Both the position numbers and the translations under genes were made by a program. From NCBI RefSeq assembly GCF_964355755.1, contig NC_092671.1:2152501-2212500 (forward strand): a stretch of DNA of 60,000 nt. Direction: 5' to 3'. Of this stretch, positions 42,351 to 54,100 are shown piece by piece. How positions within the stretch are numbered: the first letter of the stretch is position 1; each line of letters begins with the position of its first letter. The notes beneath the pieces were generated by a model. That model ran no database searches. It was not told where the DNA came from and was given only the letters and a program-made list of their open reading frames with translations. Source of the stretch: Antedon mediterranea. Its lineage: Eukaryota > Echinodermata > Crinoidea > Comatulida > Antedonidae.

Positions 42351-42870
42351 TTCAATATGGGATGTATGTTTTGACATGGGAAGCACATTTTGATGTATAT
42401 GTATATGGGATGTATATTTCATTATGGGATGTAAATTTCCATATGGGATATGTATATTTCAATGTGTGATGTATGTTTCCATATGGGATATGTATATTTA
42501 CCTATGGGATGCGTATTTCAATGTGAGATGTATGTTTCCCTATTGGATGTACTGTATATTTCATTATGGGATGTATATTTCAATGTGTGATGTATGTTTC
42601 CATATGGGATATGTATATTTACCCATGGGATGCGTATTTCAATGTGGGATGTATGTTTCCCTATTGGATGTACTGTATATTTCATTATGGGATGTAAATT
42701 TCCATATGGGATATGTATATATCCCTATGGGATGTATATTTCAATGTGGGATGTATGTTTCCATATGGGATATGTATATTTACCTATGGGATGCATATTT
42801 CAATGTGGGATGTATGTTTCCCTATTGGATGTATATTTCCTTGTGGGATGTATGTTTCCAATTCTCCTTC
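42351..42870. repeat. Short tandem array with 18-bp and higher-order periods
   Basis: Blocks of the type TATGGGATGTATATTTC recur with spacing near 18 bp, grouped into longer repeats joined by GTATGTTTCCCTATTGGATG. Because 18 is a multiple of 3, a 161-codon frame stays open with periodic Met/Gly/Cys/Tyr. I read it as a repeat artefact. Confidence 0.85.
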
Positions 42871-43689
42871 CTGATATATGTAAATGAATGTAAACTACTC
42901 ACAAATTAGGAACATTCAATAGATTTATTTTTAGTGAGATAAAAATATTACTAGGTCTTTTTTAGAGTGATCGGTAAAATAACATGATAATATGAATTTG
43001 TTATTAATGGCATTGTTATGATTAACTGCAAAGTCTTGGTGAGCCTATTTATAAAGATAAATGTGAATTTCAACAGTCTGTGTAAGTATGTCTGTTTGTC
43101 CATCTGTATAATGCCTTTTCTTATACAGTTCTGTATTTTCAAGAGCAAATAAGAATGACAATGCCATTATGTGTTATAAATGCAAAAAAGTAAAGTCAAT
43201 ATTCTGATCTTTAAGGTTATTTAAATGACTGAATGTTAAATAATAATAACCAATGTTTTATTTAGCTTGCGCATAGAAAACAAAATGCTGTGTGTAAATC
43301 ATCCTGATGTTTTTGTTAATGGCTGTATAAGATGTGTTGCTAGTATAATGTGGACATACTTCAATAATACTATAGGGATAGGAGGCCTATCTTACTTTGT
43401 CGACAATCAGATCATTTCTATTCATGGGTGCATTTTTATATTAAAAGATTGACTTTAAATAATATTTGGTTGAGTTTATTGTTGTTTTTTAAATAGAACA
43501 TGCACGGTTAGGGATATATCAGTATCTTTAGCAATAATACCAACAAAATTATAATTTAATAAGACTTTAATAATAAGTCAATATGCACTCATATACTGGC
43601 CCGTCATGAAAGAAGGACTCAACTGCATAAAGCAAAGATTTTCTTGTTTTAGCTCTTCACGTGTGTAGATAATATTATTTTGATTAGTA

Positions 43690-45250
43690 TGTCAATTGTG
43701 CTATAGTAACCAGTTTTGACATAAATGGTTACTATAGCATAATAAACATGAGCAGAGGCGAATAATGGGTTCTGCGCATGTCAATTGTGCTATAGTAACC
43801 AGTTTTATCGAAAAATAAAAAGGTCGAAAATTTGCCCCTTTTTGAAAAATTCCTGTACTATAGTACAGGGAAATTTTCTAAAAATGTTACTATAGCACAA
43901 TTAACATGCGCAGAACCCATTAGTCGACTCTGCGCATGTTTATTATGCTATAGTAACCATTTATGTCAAATATGGTTACTTTTGACATACGGTAAGGGAA
44001 ATTTTTGAAAAATGGCCGATTTTCGACCCTTTTATTTTTTGACATAAATGGTTACTATTGCATAATAAACATGCGCAGAGACGAATAATGGGTTCTGCGC
44101 ATGTCAATTGTGCTATAGTAACCAGTTTTATCGAAAAATAAAAAGGTCGAAAATTTGCCCCTTTTTGAAAAATCCCTGTACTATAGTACAGGGAAATTTT
44201 CTAAAAATGTTACTATAGCACAATTAACATGCGCAGAACCCATTAGTCGACTCTGCGCATGTTTATTATGCTATAGTAACCATTTATGTCAAATATGGTT
44301 ACTTTTGACATACGGTAAGGGAAATTTTTGAAAAATGGCCGATTTTCGACCCTTTTATTTTTTGACATAAATGGTTACTATTGCATAATAAACATGCGCA
44401 GAGACGAATAATGGGTTCTGCGCATGTCAATTGTGCTATAGTAACCAGTTTTATCGAAAAATAAAAAGGTCGAAAATTTGCCCCTTTTTGAAAAATCCCT
44501 GTACTATAGTACAGGGAAATTTTCTAAAAATGTTACTATAGCACAATTAACATGCGCAGAACCCATTAGTCGACTCTGCGCATGTTTATTATGCTATAGT
44601 AACCATTTATGTCAAATATGGTTACTTTTGACATACGGTAAGGGAAATTTTTGAAAAATGGCCGATTTTCGACCCTTTTATTTTTTGACATAAATGGTTA
44701 CTATTGCATAATAAACATGCGCAGAGACGAATAATGGGTTCTGCGCATGTTAATTGTGCTATAGTAACCAGTTTTGACATAAATGGTTACTATAGCATAA
44801 TAAACATGCGCAGAGGCGAATAATGGGTTCTGCGCATGTCAATTGTGCTATAGTAACCAGTTTTATCGAAAAATAAAAAGGTTGAAAATTTGCCATATTT
44901 TGAAAAATCCCTGTACTATAGTACAGGAAAATTTTCGAAAAATTGCCGATTTTCGACCCTTTTATTTTTTGACATAAATGGTTACTATAGCATAATAAAC
45001 ATGCGCAGAGGCGAATAATGGGTTCTGCGCATGTCAATTGTGCTATAGTAACCAGTTTTATCAAAAAATAAAAAGGTCGAAAATTTGCCATTTTTTGAAA
45101 AATCCCTGTACTATAGTACAGGGAAATTTTCGAAAAATGGCCGATTTTCGACCCTTTTATTTTTTGACGTAAATGGTTACTATTGCATAATAAACATGTG
45201 CAGAGTCGAATAATGGGTTCTGCGCATGTCAATTGTGCTATCATAACCAT
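43690..45250. repeat. Array of nested palindromes, three 323-bp copies plus shorter variants
   Basis: The block TCTGCGCATGTCAATTGTGC starts at 43771, 44094, 44417 and 44740, an exact 323-bp period with near-identical copies. Shorter ~190-bp variants run to 45250. Each unit holds a perfect palindrome CCTGTACTATAGTACAGG, an inverted pair CATGCGCAGA...TCTGCGCATG, and inverted arms AAAAGGTCGAAAATTTGCC / CGATTTTCGACCCTTTT, so it can fold into several hairpins. Minus-strand frames such as 44759-45265 are open by repetition only. Confidence 0.9.
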
Positions 45251-45920
45251 ATTCAAAATATTCAATCATTAATGTACAAATCTATCATAGCCCACCATTT
45301 TGACTACTGCAATGTAGTATGGGGTCGTTGTAACCAAACTCAAATATAAACTCCAAGTACTCCAAAATAGAGCGGCTAAAATAATTACACATACATCTAG
45401 GTATGACTCTAGCTCACAGGCGTTCAAAGATTTAAATTGGCCTAATTTAGAAGAAAAACAATATTACAACGAAGCAGTCAGAATGTATAAAATAATGAAT
45501 AACTTGACACCATCCTACTTAAGAAACAGATTCTATGAACGCAAACAAACATATAATACTAGATCAAAAGATATTCTAAGTTTACATAAGGCAAACACTG
45601 AGTATAAAAAGAAAAGTTTCTCGTATTCTGGCGCAAAGCTATGGAATAGTTTAAATGCTATAAACTCAAATGCAATTACAGCTCCTAATATATATAATAT
45701 TTAAAAAAATTATAAATGACCAAAGATAAAATATACTTAAAACTCTATATTTTTCATGAAATCTTTTTTGTTGTTGTTGTTTTTGTACTGTAACTTATAA
45801 CTTGTGTAATAGTATAGCTTTGTAGTAAGTAACGGCCTTGTGAAAAACACCAATATGGTGATTCAAGTGTTGCATCCGTTTTTAAATAAAGTTGTTATTA
45901 TTATTATTATTATTATTATA
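45251..45920 (+). pseudogene. 5'-truncated LINE fragment inside the palindrome array
   Basis: A reading frame with one shift near 45335 encodes LMYKSIIAHHFDYCNVVWGR, LQVLQNRAAKIITHTSRYDS, MYKIMNNLTPSYLRNRFYE and FSYSGAKLWNSLN, typical of the post-RT C-terminal region of CR1/Jockey-like LINEs. It ends at TAA near 45704, followed by a 3' region, AATAAA near 45885 and an (ATT)n tail at about 45893-45918. It differs from the full LINE at 11.5 kb. It is enclosed by inverted arms at 45215-45250 and 45931-45966. Confidence 0.8.
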
Positions 45921-46160
45921 TTTGACATAAATGGTTATGATAGCACAATTGAAATGCGCAGAACCCATGATTCGACTCTACGCATGTTCATTATGCTATA
46001 GTAACCATTTATGTCAAAAGTGGTTACTTTTGACATAAATGGTTACTATAGCATAATAAACATGCGCAGAGTCGACTAATGGGTTCTGCGCATGTTAATT
46101 GTGGTATAGTAACCAGTTTTATCGAAAAATAAAAAGATCGAAAATTTGCCATTTTTTTGA
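45921..46160. repeat. Right flank of the palindrome array
   Basis: The sequence repeats the array in inverted orientation, starting TTTGACATAAATGGTTATGA, then ATGCGCAGAACCCATGATTC. Its first 36 bp (45931-45966) are the inverted partner of 45215-45250 on the other side of the LINE fragment. Confidence 0.85.
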
Positions 46161-46164
46161 AAAA

Positions 46165-46318
46165 TGTCCATAATGTGACATGTCCATAATGTGACATGTC
46201 CATAATGTGACATGTCCATAATGTGACATGTCCATAATGTGACATGTACATAATGTGACATGTACATAATGTGACATGTCCATAATGTGACATGTCCATA
46301 ATGTGACATGTACATAAT
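46165..46318. repeat. 16-bp minisatellite, about ten copies
   Basis: The unit TGTCCATAATGTGACA repeats about 9.6 times. A C-to-A variant (TGTACATAATG) occurs in several copies. It abuts the palindrome array. The open frames across it are artefacts. Confidence 0.93.
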
Positions 46319-46319
46319 C

Positions 46320-47935
46320 ACATAATTTGGTTTTTGACAAAACCCAAGCAGTATTTTACTTTAGACAATAATAACAAAAAGCACAATATATTAATTTATC
46401 ACTATTATAACTATTTATTAGACTCTATCATAAATTACAATTTAAAATTATTCAGTTTGAAAAAGTCTATCTATGAAATAAAGATGTCTACGTTGTATTT
46501 AGTGGCTTCATACTCCAGTACTATGATAATTACATTTAAGATTTTCACAGCAAATATCCAGATACAAGTTTTAAAAACTGATCAACGATTTGAATTGTTT
46601 AGTTTCAAATCAGATAAAAAGGTATAAAAATGTTACAAACGCTTTGGTTTTTAAAGAATTTTAAAATAAATTTTTAAGTAAGAACATGTATATTTTGGTA
46701 TGAATTATCTTTTTATGTACATTTAATTTGTTTGGAAGGATAGTTAACTAATATTTGAGTAAACAACTTAATCTGTGAATTGCCAGCTGTGGAGAATATC
46801 ATATCTGATATCTTAATTAAGCTAGTGTATAGTTATGACACGCCGTGTGTGCCAAAATCTTTATCTTAGTTAGACTATTCTGTAGGTTATATTCACCATT
46901 GAAGACCTATAGATAGTCAACAAAATATTAATTATTGTATTAAAGTAAATAAACAATCAATATCGAAACTTTTATAATTTCAAAAGTGTCTGCATGTAAT
47001 TTGCATATAATTTGTATAAAAGTGTACAATTAATTTATTAATCATCTGAATATATTAATAAATTTACTACATTACTCTATTTTATTCAAAGGTATACTTA
47101 ACACAAGGTTTAAATTAAACATAAATAATCTATAAAATATAATCAAATACTAGAGCTCTAAATATCATTTACTTTCGCCAAAAATGTTCAAGATTTCTTA
47201 ATTTTCGCATAAAATCTAAATCAAACGATTTTTCTTAATTGTATGCAGAAATCGAAAATCTAAACATTTTGTGCAAATTAATTTTTTGGAAATATCATAA
47301 AAAGAAAATAAAAAGCGGTGACAATAATATTAAAGGTTGTATTATTAATTGTTTCAGAAAGAGCTAAGAAAATTGCAATTTTATAAATATTGTTTAAATT
47401 ATTCATTATTAGAATAGTACTAAGTAGAAAACTATATATGCAGAAATAAACCATTATAGACACACACACATTAAAACAAGAAAATCACACTAATTTAAAT
47501 AAGATATGTAGCATTGAGCGAGTACTGCAAAGTTTTTACATCAAAATCTATATTATAAAATACTACAAATCAACTTACACTAAAACCTACTGTCCGAATT
47601 TCAGTACTTTTGTACAATTATTATTTAATGTTTAAAAAATACAAGATTTGTAAAATGTAACAATTAAAATGTTGTAAAATATATGTTTACTATTTTAAAA
47701 CATAACATTTTTGATTAATTTAATCAGTAAACTGAATAATTACTTCTTGCAGCGCCCCCAAACACCTAGAATTTTGCACTATTTATAAAAGTGATTATCA
47801 TAATTAAAATTAAGACAACAACGTGAAGGCATAGATTTACGTCACTAAAGAAAAAATTAATTACAAAAATGTATAGCCTTATGCGTGATTCTAAATATGT
47901 CAAATTAAGTTTTGCTGAAACTAGAAAATATCAAC
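46320..47935. other. AT-rich intergenic stretch left of villin
   Basis: No recognised gene. Small open frames at 46334-46627 (+) and 47278-47469 (-) have no protein-like features. The right part should include the villin 3' UTR, whose poly(A) site cannot be placed. Confidence 0.45.
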
Positions 47936-47936
47936 T

Positions 47937-48028
47937 TTCTTTTTAAGTATCTCAAATAGACTTGCTTAGAAAATACCCATTTTCTTTTTAAGTATCTCAA
48001 AATAGACTTGCTTAGAAAATACCCACTT
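47937..48028 (-). repeat. Tandem duplication spanning the villin stop codon
   Basis: A ~44-bp unit covering the last codons, the stop and the first 3' UTR bases is repeated just downstream. Both copies contain the string that encodes GIF-stop followed by GCAAGTCTATTT and GAGATACTTAAA. A third partial copy of the AAGAAA start follows. The upstream copy carries the real stop (48012-48014). Confidence 0.85.
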
Positions 48029-48125
48029 TCTTTTTCAAATTGGCCTGTTTCCATTTTGGTATTCCCTTGAATTGTTTGTAGTCCATACCAAAGTTAGCCT
48101 TGAAGTCTGCATCCGATAAATACAG
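48012..48125 (-). CDS. VIL1: Villin last exon (headpiece C-terminal subdomain)
   Basis: Acceptor TTATAG, 37 codons and TAA. It encodes [19 protein letters not shown] then [18 protein letters not shown]. The WKQxNLKKK actin-binding helix and final Phe are intact. The usual KKEK is KKKV here. Confidence 0.96.
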   Translation of the reverse strand: MYLSDADFKANFGMDYKQFKGIPKWKQANLKKKVGIF

Positions 48126-51100
48126 CTATAACCAAAAACACAAAATTAATAATATATATTAAATGCAGAAAAATGAGTAAAGGAAAATCTTGCAACTACA
48201 AGATTTCTTTTGGGAAAAGTTCAGTCTATTTTTTACAAATGCTCTCAAAACAGAACTCTCTAAGAAAAGGAAAAGATTTTACTTTGATTTTAATCCTTTA
48301 GTTTGACATAATGGTAAACAAAATTTGTTACTGTGTCTAAGATTGAACCCAACATTTTGGTAAAAAATGATTAAGTCTATGATTTCCATTCTTTAATTTC
48401 TGGAAATATTGCCTGCACAGCCAGTTGAATATTTCCATAACAAGGATTTATGCCAATATTCCAGATTGTCTCTTTCCGTGTATAGCATAGCATTCTTAAA
48501 TTGTAATTGTATAGTTCTTTTACCTCTTTCTTTGTTGGATCAACTCCGTCTGGTAATTCTTCTAGTTTCAATTGTTCTAATGGATAGTTATCTACTAAAC
48601 TTGGGTCATCCTCTTGTGGCTCAATTTTGAAATCAGCCTAAAGAAATCAAATATTCAATCAATTTATTTTCTCATTCCTGGTTACTTATTTATTATCGCT
48701 CACCAATCATGGAGTACTGTCGAACAAAATACAACTGTAAACAAAAGTTGACTAAGGTGTTTTGATATGCATCACTGAACAGACCAAACCAGTCATGGAT
48801 GTACAGTATTCAAATTAACTGTACAAAAGGTCGTTGACCAGATGTTGAAAATGCGATTAACAAAGTCAAACAAATAAGCAATAACAACTTTTTGAATTAT
48901 CTAATTTTTTAAAGATGTTTTGACCAAACCGTAATTTATACCTGTAATAAAAATTCTCCACCACCTCAACCTCTCCCTCAAACCTCCAAAAAAGTTTTTT
49001 TTATCATCGATTAAATTAAGACTAACAAATATTCTTAGCCTTAATAATGCAATTTAAAATGATAATGAAATGGTTGATTAATGGTTAATTAATGATTTAT
49101 GAAATCTATTTCACAGTTTACTAGCACACAATAACAGTATTATCTTGTATTATAAGTAAATCATAATAATCCCATTTATTCATGCAAATACAAAAATACA
49201 TAATATTAATAAGAAAAACTAAAGAGACAGACAGACAGGCTGACAGAGAGTAATAAACACTAACGCTTGGTTCCCACTAGGATGCAACATAAGTGATTTG
49301 AACAATCATGATGTGATGAGTTATCCAAATTGTCGCTTGTGATTGGTCAACTTACTTGCGTTGAGATCGAGTGGGAACAAAGCTTAAAACTTGTTTCTAA
49401 GCACACATTAAAACCAAATAAAAATTAGCAATTTCAGGAATGCTTAATAGCTGATGGTATTGTTTTTAACCAGTATTGGACTAGAACACCGGAAAAAAAT
49501 GGAAATCATAAGCAGGCACCAATAAAGCTCCCACTAGGATGCAAGGCAAGGAAGTTATTTGACCAATCACAAGTGATGAATTATTTGGACTGTCACTTGT
49601 CATTGTTCAACTCACATCTTCGCATTACCTCTCTAGTGCGAACCAACCCTTAGCTATAGTTTATGTACCCACCAACACACCAAACCGTGTTTACTTTAAA
49701 CTCATTATTGCCATTTAAAAGTGTTCATTATTATCAACACTGCAAACTTGTGTTAGATCCAAATCGTGCAAAACATTAGATATAAAGTGTAGTAAGGGTT
49801 AGGAGGGCTAGAGAACACAATGGGGTTTTAAATGTAAACATTATATCATACCTCAGTCTAAATCAGGATAATTACCAGCAAACATTGACAATGAAATCAG
49901 GGGTGAAGCAAATAAAAATGGTTAAGAATTGAGCAAGATTACCTCAAGTTGTCAATAACAAAACATTCAAAATCATAAAATAAAATGTTTTAATCAAAAG
50001 TAAAACAAAAATAACATATTAATATAAAATATTAAAAAATCAACAGCATAAAACAAATAAAAAATGGAAGTACTCTATTGTCAAGATGTGAAACACATTC
50101 TAAAATGCAAAATCCAAACATAACAAAAAATGATTATGATATAATGGATGACTATCGATTTATGACCTAGGCTCTACAACCTACGCATATTGTGTTGTTG
50201 GTTATTAATGTCCAGGCACAGAATACACAACAACTGTGTTGAGAAATCAAGTGAGAAAGCATGCTGCATTGTGGCTACATGCCTAGATGTGACTAGTGCT
50301 CAGCCTAGACGTGACTAGTGCGCAGCCTAGACGTGACTAGTGCTCAGCCTAGACATGACTAGGGCCTAGCCAAACGTGACTAGTGCCTAGCCTAGACGTG
50401 ACTAGTGCCCAGCCAAAACATGACTAGTGCTCAGCCTAGACATGACTAGTGCCCAGCCTAGACATGACTAGTGCCCAGCCAAAACATGACTAGTGCCCAG
50501 CCTAGATGTGACTAGTACTTAGCCAAAACGCGACTAGTGCTCAGCCTAGACGTGACTAGTGCCTAGCCTAGACATGACTAGTGCCTAGCCAAAACGTGAC
50601 TAGTGCCTAGCCACAACGTGACTCGTGCACAGCCTAGATGTGACTAGTGCCCAGCCTAGACGTGACCAGTGCCCAGCCTAGACGTGCCCAGCCTAGATGT
50701 GACTAGTTCTCTTTTGTGTGGACAGTAAATTAAAATATTATATCATTTTGATAGTTTCTGATTATCACCTCTTTTATGATATGCATATACTTACAAGTTT
50801 GGTAATGGTAACACCAGAGTTCTCTTGATTAAGTTGTTTTACTTTCTCCTCTAGAGATACCGATCCCTGGTAATGTAAAAAGAAATTAGTTAACAACATC
50901 TTGTTTATAAAAATGAAAGAAATACATGAAACCAAAATATGTTTTATGACAAAATAGCAGAATACATAGACAAATATCTTCTTAAGTTACATATAAAATA
51001 GATCTTATGAAATCTTCTTTCACACAAACCAGAAAATTGGCATTTGGTAACTGTTAGTATTTATGTCATTATTTGTCATGAAACAATAGAAAAACAACAA

Positions 51101-54100
51101 AAGTTATTAACATATTTGCAAAACACTCACCGCAAATAGATTATCATCCCAGGCCATAAAGTGACCTGTGAAATTGATTGGTTCATAGCCTTGTTTAACG
51201 GTAATCAACATGACAGAATCGTCTTTACGTCCACTTGGGTCTGTTTGGATGTATTCCCTTGCTGTTTTCATTATTTCTTTCTTTTCTGTTGCATTCGCTC
51301 CTTTTCCAACCCAAATAAAGAGCTGATAAAAAAAGAAATGAATAAATAAAAAATTGAAATTGAGTCAGTATGATGAACAAGTCTTGCAGTTACATATACC
51401 AAAAACCATGGTTCTGGTGGTAGAACAAGTCTTCTCGGATAAAGACTATACACAGTAGGCCTAGCTCATGTGATAGAACCTAGTACATCTTTCGAGATGA
51501 GTAGGGTTACCCCGTTGTACTAGTTCATACACAGCCATTGTCGTGAGTCAGATTAGTGGCCCTGATAAGCTACTGTTAGTACCCTATTTGTAGCGAACTA
51601 ATCCTCACACCATCGTGACTGGATATCATGTTGTGTGCAGCTGTGACTGACACACAATATAATCTAGTTTGTGGATACAATAAGAAAAAGATATACCACA
51701 ACTTTGAGAGCCGTTAATAATGATGAATCTGTATGTAACATAGATACTAAAGAGAAATAATACCTCATCATATGTGTCCAACATCATCACATCATCTTCA
51801 ATTAAATCGTCTTGGACAAAGTTAAAGATCTCTTCAACTTTGAAATTTCCTGATGCATTTGAGCACTGGAACAGTCTAGCTGGGTGGGTTGGCACCTCAT
51901 CCTAAACAATATCATTTACAATAATAAAAAATAAGTTTAAAATATAGCATTTTTATATATTGTAATTATGTAATCGTATGATTGTAAGTTTAATTTAGAA
52001 TGAGTTGTTATTCAAGACACTCTTCTAAAAGCAGACAATTTCAAATTCAGAAGTGGAGATTATAACAGCTAGTTTTCTCTTAACTTTTAACAAACACTAA
52101 CGCCCGTATTCTTAAACCGGACTTTAGTCGTAGTTCGAGCTAAAACTAAAAAAATGACGTCATTTTAATTCATAAACCGAACTTCAACTAACTCACCGAC
52201 TAAATCAGGCCAACCTCGACTAAATCGAGACGGATTTTGATTGATTTTTTTAGTCCTGGAAGGGGCAGGCTAAATGGTCGACTAAATGGTTTTTAAACGA
52301 TGTTTATAAAAAACGTAACAGTCATTGAGTTGTTATATTGGCCAGATATTGAAGAATGAAATATCTATATTTATATTAGCTTAATTAAATATACATTGGT
52401 ATAAGTTATAATAATGAAAATCCTCTTTATTTACAACTGTATACAAACTACATTATTTTCTTCGCGCAAGTCCGACTTGAGCTACGTCACGCCATAGCGA
52501 CAATGGGAGATGCGGCAATTCACCACGCGATGGAATGTTTAGGGGGCCTAGCGCTTTCTTGTCAGGCTATGAAGTGCGTGGTTCGTGGCGAGCATACTTT
52601 GTTGGGGGCCTAGAAAATATAAAAGTTACCGTACCGCCATGGTTCCTAAATATATTTTGAAGATTTTATTTGTTGTTAATCAAATATATACTTCACTGTT
52701 AAATTGATACTGATATTGTTCTAATAATTAACGATTAAAATTATTTTTCATGTATATAGTCCTGATGCGTAAAAAGTGTTGTAAGAAATGGAAAGTGATA
52801 TCAATGCGCAAAATTTCGTCTGCTCCTCAAATACTCTCTTGTCATTGGCCAATGTATAGCCTTTGTTACCCAGACGTGTGCAACTCGACTAAAAGCTCGA
52901 CTTCATTAAGTCGAACTGCAAACTTCGACTACTTCGTTTTTGAATCGAATTTGAAGTAATAGCTCGAACTACGACTTTTTCAAGTCGAACTTCGAACTAC
53001 GACTAAAGTCCGGTTTAAGAATACGGGCGTAAGAAGAATTTTAAAACATAGCTTATTTTATTTCATCTATTCGTCTAAAAAAGGACAGTACAAAGGTACA
53101 ATAAAATAAACGGGTAGACAGGGATAACTAAAAGTAAACTAAATCACTCGAAAACAATATATTTTAAAGACTTACACCAAACACTTTCTCAGAAGCGTAA
53201 GCACTCTTTCCTCCTAGAATATTCCAGAAGGCAGCTGGCTCCTGCCCTTCTGGTACCATAGTGAAATCACCACTAAAAAGAGAAATTCACATGAAATAAA
53301 TGACAATGTTTTCTACAATAACAGATGAATAAAAATTAATTTTTGAAGAAATGCGTTTCATTTTACTTTACAAACATTATTGATACCAATTGCTAAAATT
53401 ATTTAAATGATCTTCAACCACCAAAACAAAATAAACGGGATGAATGATACATGATTTTACTTAATTAAAACAAAAATAAAACCTTACACTGGAGAAATAG
53501 TTTTTGCAATATTCTTAGACAACTGTCGTTCATCTCCGCTTCCTCCCTAAAAAAACAGAAACATTATAATTAAACATACAACAGAGCATCAAAATAACAG
53601 CAATTGTTAAATAAGATATTAAAATAAACAATAAAAAACCTGATAAAATAGGTAAATAAAGACGAGGTAGCCAAATAATGTTGTCTTACCTTTCCACACC
53701 AGAGGAAGACTTGTTTATTACTTTGAACAACAAATATATCATTTGAGTTGAGTGACGAAGCCTTGGCTGGTACCTAAAAAGAGTGATAAACAAACAACTG
53801 CATTGAGTGGCAATGACTAATGTATGTTCACACAGACAGAGTTCTGGTGTATTACCATATGAATCTGATCGCAAGGTAACATAAACCACAGATAAAAAAA
53901 AACGAGGCTTTTCAGCCAATGGAAGTATCATCCTTCATGACATCATCATAGAAAACATTGTGATTGGATACAATGCTCAATTACATCAACGTCTTGCATT
54001 AAAAGGTACACTAGCCCATTTTTCACTGAAATAGTCTGTGTGACCCTTCCAACAATGTATGCTTGTTCAATAATTACAGAACCATATAGTGGACAAGAAA

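Larger units (their letters stand above)
48638..50794 (-). other. Villin intron before the headpiece exon
   Basis: It holds two copies of the MITE-2 family (49265-49383, 49528-49651) and a 22-bp tandem array (50283-50706). The remainder is AT-rich. Confidence 0.6.

Noticed and set aside
42424-42909. 161-codon ORF rich in Met, Gly, Cys and Tyr
   Set aside because: It arises from an array whose period is a multiple of three. A second frame is equally open.
44759-45265. 168-codon minus-strand ORF with ~65-residue internal repeats
   Set aside because: It follows the palindrome array unit exactly and has no splice or domain evidence.
48377-48571. Unspliced villin C-terminus ending EIKEWKS
   Set aside because: The frame past 48524 is intronic. 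A GTAAAA donor there joins a perfect headpiece exon at 48125.
50283-50706. CRISPR-like repeat array
   Set aside because: Units are contiguous with no unique spacers, and the context is a eukaryotic intron. The same holds for the other tandem arrays.
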